Assembly (NCBI GenBank): GCA_002083825.1 | Contig: DAZV01000047.1 | Span: forward strand, 1-64,000 | From: Candidatus Sericytochromatia bacterium S15B-MN24 CBMW_12 | GTDB taxonomy: Bacteria; Cyanobacteriota; Sericytochromatia; S15B-MN24; UBA4093 | Length of the DNA stretch: 64,000 nucleotides | Direction: 5' to 3' | Shown here: positions 42,809 through 50,791 of the stretch, in pieces | Position numbering within the stretch: position 1 is the first letter of the stretch | How the letters are laid out: each line of letters opens with the position of its first letter | Notes under the pieces: generated by a model | Database searches by the model: none | What the model was told of the DNA's origin: nothing | The model's input: only the letters and a program-made list of their open reading frames with translations | Position numbers and translations under genes: made by a program

Positions 42809-44755
42809 ATGACGGAGCGCATCGCCGGATACGACCTGATCTCCGAGATCGCCCGAACCGCTTCGGGCCGCATCCTGCTGGCGCAATCCCCCGGCTCCCA
42901 GCAGCTCCTCGCCGTCAAGGAAATGCTGCTCGAGCCGGAATCCGGCCTATCCGACGAGGAGCAGATCGCTCGCTTCAAGCGCGAGACCGATATCCACCTC
43001 CAGCTTTCCCACGCCAACATCGTGAAAGCCGTCGAAGCCGGCATGGACGGCGATCGCCACTTCCTGGTCATGGAGTACCAGCCCGGACACACCTGGCGCG
43101 ACATCATGGACCGCGAACGCCCCCCCCTACCCCAGATCCTCGAATGGGGACTCCAGCTCTGCCATGCCCTCCAGGCCCTCCATGACATCGGAGTCGTCCA
43201 CCGCGACGTCAAACCCGCCAACTGCCTCATCTCACCCGCCGGACAGCTCAAGATCATCGACTTCGGCATGGCCCGCCGCGCCTTCGCCCCCGGCATCACC
43301 CAGTCCAAGATGATGCTAGGCACCCTCAACTACATGTCCCCCGAGCAGCTTCTCGACGCCACCTCCGTCGATGGCCGCGCCGACGTCTTCGCCGTCGGCG
43401 TGGTCCTCTTCAAGGCCCTCACCGGCGAGCTGCCCTTCCCCGGCGCCAGCCCCACTGACGTCGCCCACCGCCTCCTCTACGCCGAGCCCACCGACCCCCT
43501 GAAACTCAACCCCCACCTCCCCAAATCCTTGGCCGAACGCCTCCTCAAGTGCCTCGCCAAGGACCCCGATTACCGCTACCTCAGCGCCGACAGCTTCGCC
43601 CGCGACATCGAGGCCGAGCTCGGCAACCCCCAGCTTTTCATCGCCCAGGGCCGTATCCACTCCGAACAATCCGAGTGGAAGGACGCCAACCACTGCTTTC
43701 AGCAGGCCGTCTCCCTCGACACCTCCAGCGCCCTCGCCTGGTTCCACCTCGGTCAATCCCTCCAAGAGCTGGGGCAACCCGATCCCGCCAGCGAATGCTT
43801 CCTCAAGGTCGTCCACCTCGACTCCGCCCACGTCCCCTCTTTCCGCTCGCTCGGCGCTTCCTACCGCGCGAGCGGCAACCTCCAGGCCGCCATCAAGATG
43901 TACCAGCGCGCCTGGGTCCTCGAACCCTCCAACCGCGAGACCTGCCTCGCCCTCGGCATGACCTACCGCGCGGACGGCATGAACGCCGAAGCCCTCGAAC
44001 AGCTCCAGATCCTCGCCGAGCAGAATCCCGACTGGGCCCCCGCTCGCCTGGAGTTCGGCCGACTGCTCTACGCCGGAGATCAGGTCGAACGCGCCCGCAC
44101 CGAATTCGCCGCCGCCCGCCGCCTCATGCCCAAGGATCCCGATACCCTCTTCAACCTCGCCTCCGCTTCCCACGAACTCGGCATGCTCGCCGATGCCGAA
44201 GAAGCCTACGAACAACTGCTCGTCGTCATGCCCGAACACGCCAAGGCCCATCACAACCTCGCCTACCTCTGGCTCGCCCAGGACCGCCTCGCCGAGGCCG
44301 AAGAACACCTGGTCGCCGCCATCTCGCACGCGCCCTGGGCTCCCTCCTTCCTGCTGCTGGGCTCCGTCCTCGAACGCACCGGACGCCTCCAGGAAGCCAT
44401 CGCCCACTACCGGCAGGCCCTGGAGCTCGATCCTCGCAACTCCGACGCCTCCATCGCCATGGCCCATGCCCTCCAGCGCAACTACCAGCCCAACGCCGCC
44501 ATCGACGTCCTCAACCGGGCCACCGAGAGCGCCGGGCCCCGAACCGCCGAAATCCATTTTCAGCTGGCCCTGGCCTACCGGATCAAGGGCGAAGACGTCG
44601 AAGCCGGAGGCGCCATCGCCAACTGCCTCGCCTCCAGCCCGGATCCGGAACTCAAGGCCCACGCCGTGGCCCTCGCGGGACAACTGAACCTCCCCGCGCG
44701 TCGCGGCTCCGGCCGCGGCCTCCTCGGAGGCCGCCGCGCCTCGGGTGGCCGCTAA
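42809..44755 (+). CDS. Hanks-type Ser/Thr protein kinase with TPR repeats
   Basis: The kinase domain (about 1-275) has Lys in LAVKEM, the catalytic loop HRDVKPANCLI, DFGMAR, and LNYMSPEQL. The glycine-rich loop is poor (EIARTASGRI). At least nine tetratricopeptide repeats follow to the end, for example ALAWFHLGQSLQELGQPDPASECFLKVVHLD and AKAHHNLAYLWLAQDRLAEAEEHL. No membrane helix is present, so it is cytosolic. It closes the PATAN-Roadblock-MglA run, and the TPR part may dock one of those partners. The length is 648 residues. Codon use is strongly C-ending. Confidence 0.93.
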   Translation: MTERIAGYDLISEIARTASGRILLAQSPGSQQLLAVKEMLLEPESGLSDEEQIARFKRETDIHLQLSHANIVKAVEAGMDGDRHFLVMEYQPGHTWRDIMDRERPPLPQILEWGLQLCHALQALHDIGVVHRDVKPANCLISPAGQLKIIDFGMARRAFAPGITQSKMMLGTLNYMSPEQLLDATSVDGRADVFAVGVVLFKALTGELPFPGASPTDVAHRLLYAEPTDPLKLNPHLPKSLAERLLKCLAKDPDYRYLSADSFARDIEAELGNPQLFIAQGRIHSEQSEWKDANHCFQQAVSLDTSSALAWFHLGQSLQELGQPDPASECFLKVVHLDSAHVPSFRSLGASYRASGNLQAAIKMYQRAWVLEPSNRETCLALGMTYRADGMNAEALEQLQILAEQNPDWAPARLEFGRLLYAGDQVERARTEFAAARRLMPKDPDTLFNLASASHELGMLADAEEAYEQLLVVMPEHAKAHHNLAYLWLAQDRLAEAEEHLVAAISHAPWAPSFLLLGSVLERTGRLQEAIAHYRQALELDPRNSDASIAMAHALQRNYQPNAAIDVLNRATESAGPRTAEIHFQLALAYRIKGEDVEAGGAIANCLASSPDPELKAHAVALAGQLNLPARRGSGRGLLGGRRASGGR

Positions 44756-44877
44756 GCGTTTGGCAACCCGGCTCTTTCCGCGGGCTTAACCCGCGATTAA
44801 GAAAGTCATCCGTCCCTCCCCCCGATAACCCATGGCAACGCGGCGTTCTTGCCGCGGGTTTCAGGTAAGGGGGAGTC

Positions 44878-46278
44878 ATGCTTCCAGCGCTCGATACGCC
44901 ACGCTTCAAGGGGACGCTGCAACGCGCTCAACCCGGGCCCGTGTCGTCGATCGCGCGTCAGGGCCAGGACCTGCTCGCGAAGTGGAGCCCCGAAGTCGAC
45001 AAGGTCTTGCTCACGAAGGCCACCACCCGCAACGCGATCACCTACCACCTTTCCCCCGACGCTTCTCGCGAGGCCTTGCTCGACGCCATCCGCAACGCCA
45101 AGCACTCCTTTCACATCGAAACCTTCATCTGGCACAACGACGAATCCGGAAACGAGATCATCCGGGCCTTGGCGGAGAAGAAGGCCGAAGCCAAGCGAGA
45201 GGGCCGAGACTTCGACGCGAAGGTCCTGATCGATTCGGTCGGATTGCGCGAGGGAACCGGCGGTGCCAAGGACAAGCTGATCGTGGCGAAGCTCGAGGCC
45301 ATCGGGGTCGAGGTCCTGAAGTTCAACGCCAAGTTCGTCTCCTTGGCCCCCGTGGGCGTTCCCATCACCCACCGCAAGCTTTACATCGCCGACGGGGAGA
45401 AGTTCATCACCGGCGGCCGGAACATCGGCGACGAGTACCTCAAGCCCAACTTCCAGGCCAAGGACGGCCCGGAAGTCTCCTGGCATGACTTCCTTTACAC
45501 CGTGCATGGCGACGAGGCGGGGCGGGTCCAGCGGGAGTTCTACCGGAACTGGGAAGAGGCCGGCGGCGAGGTCCCCGCGGTCATGCCCAAGTCGGTCCCG
45601 CATCCCACGGGAACCGTCACGATCCAGAGCATCGTGACCAATCCGCACGAGGAGATCTTCGGCCTGCGCGAGGCCCATTCCAAGGCCATCTCGAACGCCC
45701 AGCGGGAGATCGTGGCGATATTTCCGTACTTCTCGGACGATCAACTGGTCCAGGAGCTGATCACCGCCAAGCGAAAGAACGCCGAGAGGCGCGAAGCGCT
45801 CGCATCGAAGGCCCGGACCCCGATGGAACGGCAAGCCGTCTTGCGGGCCGTTCCCGAGCTCTCGATCAAGGTTCTCCTCCCGGGCAAGCAAGAAACCGGT
45901 CTCGAAGGGGGCATCTACCCGCAGCTCAACCTGGAAACCGCCCGGCAGCTCCTCTCGGCGGGGATCGAGGTGCGGCTCTTCGACGGAGGGCAGATCGACG
46001 GCAAGGACGTTGCTCGCTTCAGCCACTTCAAGGGCATGGCGATCGACGGCAAGCTCTTGAGCCTGGGCTCGGCCAACGCCGACGCCCGCACCTACGTCGC
46101 CAACCACGAGCTCAACACCCTGATAGCGGACGAGCGAGCCGTCAAGGATTTCTTCGAACAGGTGGTCAATCCGGACTGGAACTCGGCCAGGCCGCTCACG
46201 CTGGCGGAGATTGGCAAGGCCTCGTTCTTCCAGCGGATCCTGCGGAAGGTCCTGGAGGCGTTCGACTTCCTGCTCTGA
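44878..46278 (+). CDS. Phospholipase D-like protein, copy 1
   Basis: The 466-residue protein has two HKD motifs, HRKLYIADGEKFITGGRN and HFKGMAIDGKLLSLGSAN, the paired active site of the phospholipase D superfamily. FHIETFIWHNDESGNEI matches cardiolipin-synthase-like members, but there are no N-terminal membrane helices, so classical Cls is unlikely. The N-terminal 45 residues differ from the tandem paralogue at 46383. The substrate is unknown. A 5' flank with two similar GC-rich imperfect repeats (about 44758-44788 and 44832-44863) precedes it. Confidence 0.9.
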   Translation: MLPALDTPRFKGTLQRAQPGPVSSIARQGQDLLAKWSPEVDKVLLTKATTRNAITYHLSPDASREALLDAIRNAKHSFHIETFIWHNDESGNEIIRALAEKKAEAKREGRDFDAKVLIDSVGLREGTGGAKDKLIVAKLEAIGVEVLKFNAKFVSLAPVGVPITHRKLYIADGEKFITGGRNIGDEYLKPNFQAKDGPEVSWHDFLYTVHGDEAGRVQREFYRNWEEAGGEVPAVMPKSVPHPTGTVTIQSIVTNPHEEIFGLREAHSKAISNAQREIVAIFPYFSDDQLVQELITAKRKNAERREALASKARTPMERQAVLRAVPELSIKVLLPGKQETGLEGGIYPQLNLETARQLLSAGIEVRLFDGGQIDGKDVARFSHFKGMAIDGKLLSLGSANADARTYVANHELNTLIADERAVKDFFEQVVNPDWNSARPLTLAEIGKASFFQRILRKVLEAFDFLL

Positions 46279-46382
46279 GGTTTGCGCGATTTTTGCTTGG
46301 ACTTAAAGCCAGCATAAGAAACCTTTTCGGCCTCCGGCCCGATATCTCTGTTAACAGGGTGTTCGCGCAGAGGAGGTTTACG

Positions 46383-47786
46383 ATGATACCAGTGCTCAAG
46401 GGAAGTCGCATCAGCGAGCAGGTTCGCCGTCAACTCGCGAACACCGGAGCCCAGATCGTCGAGACCCAGGGCAAGACCATGATCAAGAAGCTGACCCAGG
46501 AAGTCGATCAGCTCCTGCTCAGCAACCCCACCCTGCGCAACCAGATCACCTACCACCTGACCCCGCAGGCTTCCCAGCAGGCCCTGCTGGACGCCGTCAA
46601 GGACGCCAAGAAGTCCTTCCACATCGAGACCTTCATCTGGCACAACGACGACGCCGGCAACGAGCTGGTCCAGGCCCTCGCCAAGCGGAAGGCCGTCGCG
46701 AAGGAAGCCGGCAAGGATTTCGACATCAAGGTCTTGATCGATTCGATCGGCCTGCGTGGCGGTTCTGGCGGCTCCAAGGACGCGGTCATCGTCGACAAGC
46801 TCAAGCAGTCCGGGATCGACGTCCGGGAGTTCAACTCGAAGTTCCTCTCCATGGAAGCCAAGGGCATTCCCCTCACCCACCGCAAGCTTTACATCGCCGA
46901 CGGCGAGAAGTTCATCACCGGCGGCCGGAACATCGGCAACGAGTACCTCAAGCCCCAGTTCCAGGGTGCCAACGGCCTGGAGAATGCCTGGCACGATCTG
47001 CTCTTCACCGTCCACGGCGACGAGGCCGGCCGCATCCAGCGGGAGTTCTTCGAGAACTGGGGCCGGGCCGGCGGTGCCGTTCCCAAGATCATGCCCGCGG
47101 CGGTGCCCCACGCGACCGGCATGGCCAAGGTTCAGAGCATCGTGACCGATCCCCATGCCCAGACTTTCGGCATCCGCGAGGCCCATTCCAAGGCCATCTC
47201 GAACGCCCAGGAGGAGATCGTGGCGATCTTCCCTTACTTCTCGGACGACAAGCTGGTCAAGGACCTGATCGACGCCAAGGCCTCCAACACCGCCAAGCGC
47301 GCCGACCTGATGAAGGCCGCCCGGAACAAGTGGGATCGCAAGGCCATCGATCAGGCCGTCCCCGAGCTCAAGGTCAAGGTGCTTCTGCCCGGCAACAAGG
47401 AAGCCAGCCGCGAGGGCAGCATGTACTACCATCTCAACCAGGAATCCGCCAGCCAGCTCCTCAAGGGCGGAGTCGAAGTCCGCTTCTTCGACGGCGGGAA
47501 GATCGACGGCAAGGACGTCGCTCGCTTCAGCCACTTCAAGGGCATGGCCGTCGACGGCAAGCTCCTCAGCATCGGTTCGGCCAACGCCGACGCCCGCACC
47601 TTCGGCGCCAACCACGAGCTCAACACGCTGATCTCGGACAAGAAGGCCGTCAAGGAGTTCTTCGACAAGATCATCACCCCCGACTGGAACTCGGCCCGCA
47701 AGGCCACCCTCAGCGAGATCCAGAGCGCGCCCCTGATGGACAAGGTCAAGCGGAAGTTCTACGAGGCGGTCGACTTCCTCCTCTAA
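46383..47786 (+). CDS. Phospholipase D-like protein, copy 2
   Basis: It is a close paralogue of the preceding gene over nearly its full length, with the same HKD motifs (HRKLYIADGEKF and HFKGMAVDGKLL). The ATG at 46383 has AGAGGAGG six bases upstream. The length is 467 residues. It also lacks membrane helices and a signal peptide. The gap of about 100 bases includes its own possible promoter region, so the copies may be expressed separately. A strong terminator follows. Confidence 0.9.
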   Translation: MIPVLKGSRISEQVRRQLANTGAQIVETQGKTMIKKLTQEVDQLLLSNPTLRNQITYHLTPQASQQALLDAVKDAKKSFHIETFIWHNDDAGNELVQALAKRKAVAKEAGKDFDIKVLIDSIGLRGGSGGSKDAVIVDKLKQSGIDVREFNSKFLSMEAKGIPLTHRKLYIADGEKFITGGRNIGNEYLKPQFQGANGLENAWHDLLFTVHGDEAGRIQREFFENWGRAGGAVPKIMPAAVPHATGMAKVQSIVTDPHAQTFGIREAHSKAISNAQEEIVAIFPYFSDDKLVKDLIDAKASNTAKRADLMKAARNKWDRKAIDQAVPELKVKVLLPGNKEASREGSMYYHLNQESASQLLKGGVEVRFFDGGKIDGKDVARFSHFKGMAVDGKLLSIGSANADARTFGANHELNTLISDKKAVKEFFDKIITPDWNSARKATLSEIQSAPLMDKVKRKFYEAVDFLL

Positions 47787-47798
47787 CTCGAAAAGCGC

Positions 47799-47831
47799 GA
47801 CCCCCCGAGGCCCATTGGGCTTCGGGGGGTC
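47799..47831 (+). terminator. Terminator after the phospholipase D pair
   Basis: A 15-bp stem with one G-T pair (47799-47813 with 47817-47831, loop ATT) starts 12 bases after the stop. No T-run follows on the plus strand, but stem length favours termination. Confidence 0.75.
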
Positions 47832-47934
47832 AAAGCTTTGAGCGCCTTAGAGCGGAGCTCGTTTCTTCAGGACGGCGAGAGATGGCAATACGCCCCATGA
47901 TCCCTGCCTCACGGCGTTCTCTCGCGGTCCTAAT

Positions 47935-47972
47935 CAACAGCCGCCGGCGCTACTCAACAGCCGCTGGCGCTA
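47935..47972. repeat. Two 20-nt repeats at the end of the cystathionine lyase gene
   Basis: AGCCGCCGGCGCT (47939-47951) and AGCCGCTGGCGCT (47959-47971) lie 20 bases apart, each preceded by TCAAC. The array begins exactly at the stop codon (TAG) of the minus-strand gene, as in the cbpA array. Confidence 0.92.
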
Positions 47973-49133
47973 GCGAGCGGCGGTGAGGATCTGGGCCTTG
48001 GCCAGGGCTTGCTCCAGGTCGGCCAGGAGGTCGTCTCCGTCCTCGATGCCCACCGACAGGCGCAAGAGGCCGTCGGTCACGCCGCGGGCCTCCCGGATCT
48101 CCTTGGGGATGGCGCCGTGGGTCATGGTGACCGGATGGCAGGTGAGGGACTCGACGCCTCCGAGGCTTTCGGCCAGGCTGAAGAGCTTCAGGGAGCGAGC
48201 GATTGCGCGGGCCGGCTCCAGCCCGCCCTTGGTCACGAAGCTCACCATTCCCCCGAAGCCCCGCATCTGCCGCTTGGCCAGCTCGTGCTGAGGGTGGCTT
48301 TCCAGGCCGGGGTAGTAGACCGCCTCGATGGCCGGGTGATCGGCCAGGAAGCGGGCGATTCGCTCGGCGTTGGCGCAGTGCTGGCGCATGCGCAGCGCCA
48401 GGGTCTTGATTCCCCGCAGGGTGAGCCAGGCGTCCATGGGGCCGGGAACGGCGCCCATCGAGTTCTGGTGGAACTTGACCGTCTGGTAGAGTTCCTCCGA
48501 GCGGGTGGCGAAGAAGCCTCCCACCACGTCCGAGTGGCCGCCGATGTACTTGGTGGTCGAGTGGACCACGATGTCGGCGCCCAGGTCCAGGGGCGTCTGG
48601 AGGTAGGGGCTTGCGAAGGTGTTGTCGATGGCGAGCAGCACGCCATGCTTGCGGGCGACCTCGGCCAGCCCCGCGATGTCGACGAGCTTCAGCAGCGGGT
48701 TGGTGGGGGTCTCCGACCAGATCAGCTTGGTGTTGGGCTGGATGGCCCGGTCCACGTTGCCGAGATCGGTGGCGTCCACCCAGTTGAACGAGATCCCGTA
48801 GCGGGCGAGTACCCGTTCGAAGAGGCGGTAGGTGCCGCCGTAGACGTCATCCGAGACGACGACGTGATCGCCGGCCGAGAGCAGCTTGAGGGTGGCGTCG
48901 GTGGCGGCGACTCCCGAGGCGAAGGCCAGGCCGTAGGGGGCGTTTTCGAGCGAGGCCAGGCAATCCTCGAGGGCCTTGCGGGTGGGATTGGCCGTGCGGG
49001 AGTAGTCGAAGCCCTTGTGGACTCCCACGTCCTCCTGGGTGTAGGTCGAGGTCTGGTAGACCGGAACGATGGTCGCGCCGGTGGTCGGATCGGCTCCCTG
49101 GCCGACGTGGATGGCCTTGGTCTCGAACTTCAT
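47970..49133 (-). CDS. Cystathionine gamma-lyase/synthase family PLP enzyme
   Basis: A Cys/Met-metabolism PLP enzyme of 387 residues. TKAIHVGQGADPTTGATIVPVYQTSTY and YSRTANPTRKALE are N-terminal signatures; the PLP Lys is in VVHSTTKYIGGHSD. SLGGVESLTCHPVTMTHG is near the C-terminus. Sequence alone does not separate the lyase (mccB/cgl) from the synthase (metB). The adjacent cystathionine beta-synthase gene favours the lyase, which releases cysteine from cystathionine in reverse transsulfuration. The start abuts the stop of the upstream gene. Confidence 0.93.
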   Translation of the reverse strand: MKFETKAIHVGQGADPTTGATIVPVYQTSTYTQEDVGVHKGFDYSRTANPTRKALEDCLASLENAPYGLAFASGVAATDATLKLLSAGDHVVVSDDVYGGTYRLFERVLARYGISFNWVDATDLGNVDRAIQPNTKLIWSETPTNPLLKLVDIAGLAEVARKHGVLLAIDNTFASPYLQTPLDLGADIVVHSTTKYIGGHSDVVGGFFATRSEELYQTVKFHQNSMGAVPGPMDAWLTLRGIKTLALRMRQHCANAERIARFLADHPAIEAVYYPGLESHPQHELAKRQMRGFGGMVSFVTKGGLEPARAIARSLKLFSLAESLGGVESLTCHPVTMTHGAIPKEIREARGVTDGLLRLSVGIEDGDDLLADLEQALAKAQILTAAR

Positions 49134-50501
49134 TTACACGCCTGCTTTCAGGGTGGCCGCGCCCGCGAAGAACTCGATCAGGTCGATCTTGGTGAGCACG
49201 CCGGAGGGATGGCCGTTGCGGGTGACGACGACCGCGCCGTCGCCGCGCAGCAACGCCCCGTAGACTCGCGACAGGGTCTCGGACTCCTCGACGGCCGCGT
49301 AGGGGCGGCCCATGAGATCCTGGACCCGGCGGCCCGCGCCCTTGCCCTCGACGAGGGCCTGGAGCAGGGCGGATTCCTGGATCGATCCCACCAAACGTTC
49401 CCCATCGAGGACCGGCAGCTGGGAGATGCCGTGGCGGCGCAAGAGTTCGACCGCGTCCTCCAGGGTGGCGCTCGGGGCGATGGCGATCAGTTCGGGACGA
49501 TCCGGCCGGCTCGCCAGCAGTTCCCGGATCGTCCGCATGGCGCGGGGCTCCTCGAGGAAGCCGTGCTGACGCATCCACTCGTCGTTGAAGATCTTGGAGA
49601 TGTAGCCCTTGCCGGAGCCGGGCAGCAGCACGACCACGATCGCTTCGGGCGGCAGCTTGCGGGCGACGCGCAGGGCGGCGACCACGGCGGTCCCGGAGGA
49701 TCCGCTGACGAGCAGGCCTTCCTCGCGGGCGAGCCGGCGGGTCATGGTGAAGGACTCGCGATCTCCCACCCGCTCCCACTGGTCGATCAAGCGGAGATCG
49801 ACGGTGTCGGGGATGTAGTTCATGCCGATCCCCTCGACCTGGTAGGGCTTGGGGGTGTCGCCCGAGTAGATCGAGCCTTCCGGATCGGCTCCGACGATGA
49901 CGACCGTGGGGTTTTGCTCCTTGAGGTACTTGGCGGCGCCGGAGATGGTGCCGCCGGTGCCGACCGAGGCCACGAAGTGGGTGACACGGCCGTCGGTTTG
50001 CTTCCAGACCTCGGGGCCGGTGGTCTTGTAGTGGGACTCGGGGTTCTTGGCATTGTGGAACTGGTTGGGCTGGTAGGCGCCCGGGATCTCGCGGGTCAGT
50101 CGATTGGCGACTTCGTAGTAGGAGTCGGGGTGATCGTTCTCGACGGCGGTGGGCGTGACGACCACCTCGGCGCCGTAGGCGCGCAGGAGCGCGACTTTCT
50201 CCTGGCTCATCTTGTCGGGCATGGTGAAGATGCAGCGGTAGCCCTTGATGGCGGCGGCGATCGCCAGCCCAACCCCGGTGTTGCCCGAGGTCGGCTCCAC
50301 GATCGTGCCGTTGGGCTTCAGGAGCCCGCGACGCTCGGCGTCCTCGATCATGAGCAGGGCGGGACGGTCCTTCACCGAGCCGCCGGGGTTGAAGTACTCG
50401 ACCTTCACCAAGACGGTCGCTTGAATCCCTTCGGTCACGCGGTTGAGCTTGACCAGAGGGGTCCCGCCGATCGCTTCCAGCACGTTTTCGCAGTATTGCA
50501 T
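49134..50501 (-). CDS. cbs: Cystathionine beta-synthase
   Basis: Condenses serine and homocysteine to cystathionine. The fold II PLP domain has IGGTPLVKLN, the PLP Lys in GGSVKDRPA, EPTSGNTGVGLA and VGTGGTISG. Two C-terminal CBS domains (about 335-455) follow, as in the regulated forms. I chose the ATG at 50501, giving 455 residues; the longer open frame upstream is unlike the family. Together with the next gene it makes cysteine from homocysteine. Confidence 0.93.
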   Translation of the reverse strand: MQYCENVLEAIGGTPLVKLNRVTEGIQATVLVKVEYFNPGGSVKDRPALLMIEDAERRGLLKPNGTIVEPTSGNTGVGLAIAAAIKGYRCIFTMPDKMSQEKVALLRAYGAEVVVTPTAVENDHPDSYYEVANRLTREIPGAYQPNQFHNAKNPESHYKTTGPEVWKQTDGRVTHFVASVGTGGTISGAAKYLKEQNPTVVIVGADPEGSIYSGDTPKPYQVEGIGMNYIPDTVDLRLIDQWERVGDRESFTMTRRLAREEGLLVSGSSGTAVVAALRVARKLPPEAIVVVLLPGSGKGYISKIFNDEWMRQHGFLEEPRAMRTIRELLASRPDRPELIAIAPSATLEDAVELLRRHGISQLPVLDGERLVGSIQESALLQALVEGKGAGRRVQDLMGRPYAAVEESETLSRVYGALLRGDGAVVVTRNGHPSGVLTKIDLIEFFAGAATLKAGV

Positions 50502-50628
50502 GGGGTCCTTTCCCGGGAGAGTATCGGATGCACCGTCACATGACCGGAGTTCGGATCCCTTGAAGCCTGCATGTTGCGGCAGGCGGGGCGACTGCGTCGG
50601 CGCTTTCAACCTTTTCGGTTACCCTCTT

Positions 50629-50658
50629 AGTATACCGGCCCGGTCCCCGCCGCCTCAA
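50629..50658 (-). promoter_or_regulatory. Promoter of the cbs operon
   Basis: Minus strand TTGAGG (50653-50658) and TATACT (50629-50634) are separated by 18 bases. The start near 50622 leaves a leader of about 120 bases in which I see no known SAM or SAH riboswitch. Confidence 0.6.
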
Positions 50659-50791
50659 GCACCAGGCGATCGATGATTAAAAACGTGTTAATCCAGGTCA
50701 GGATCCCCCCAAACACTCCGATAACAGACCTGAGAACGCGAGTTTGAGACTCCGTTTCCGGCGCCGCGAGGCGCAATCAGGGGAGGGTGCC

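Noticed and set aside
44758..44863. Insertion-sequence ends between the kinase and phospholipase D genes
   Set aside because: Two imperfect GC-rich repeats are present but they are direct, not inverted, and enclose no transposase.
48009..50543. An 844-codon plus-strand open frame
   Set aside because: It lies opposite the cystathionine lyase and cbs genes, whose motifs are unmistakable; it is a shadow of their codon bias.
50502..50622. SAM or SAH riboswitch before cbs
   Set aside because: The leader length would fit, but I find none of the conserved core sequences of known classes.
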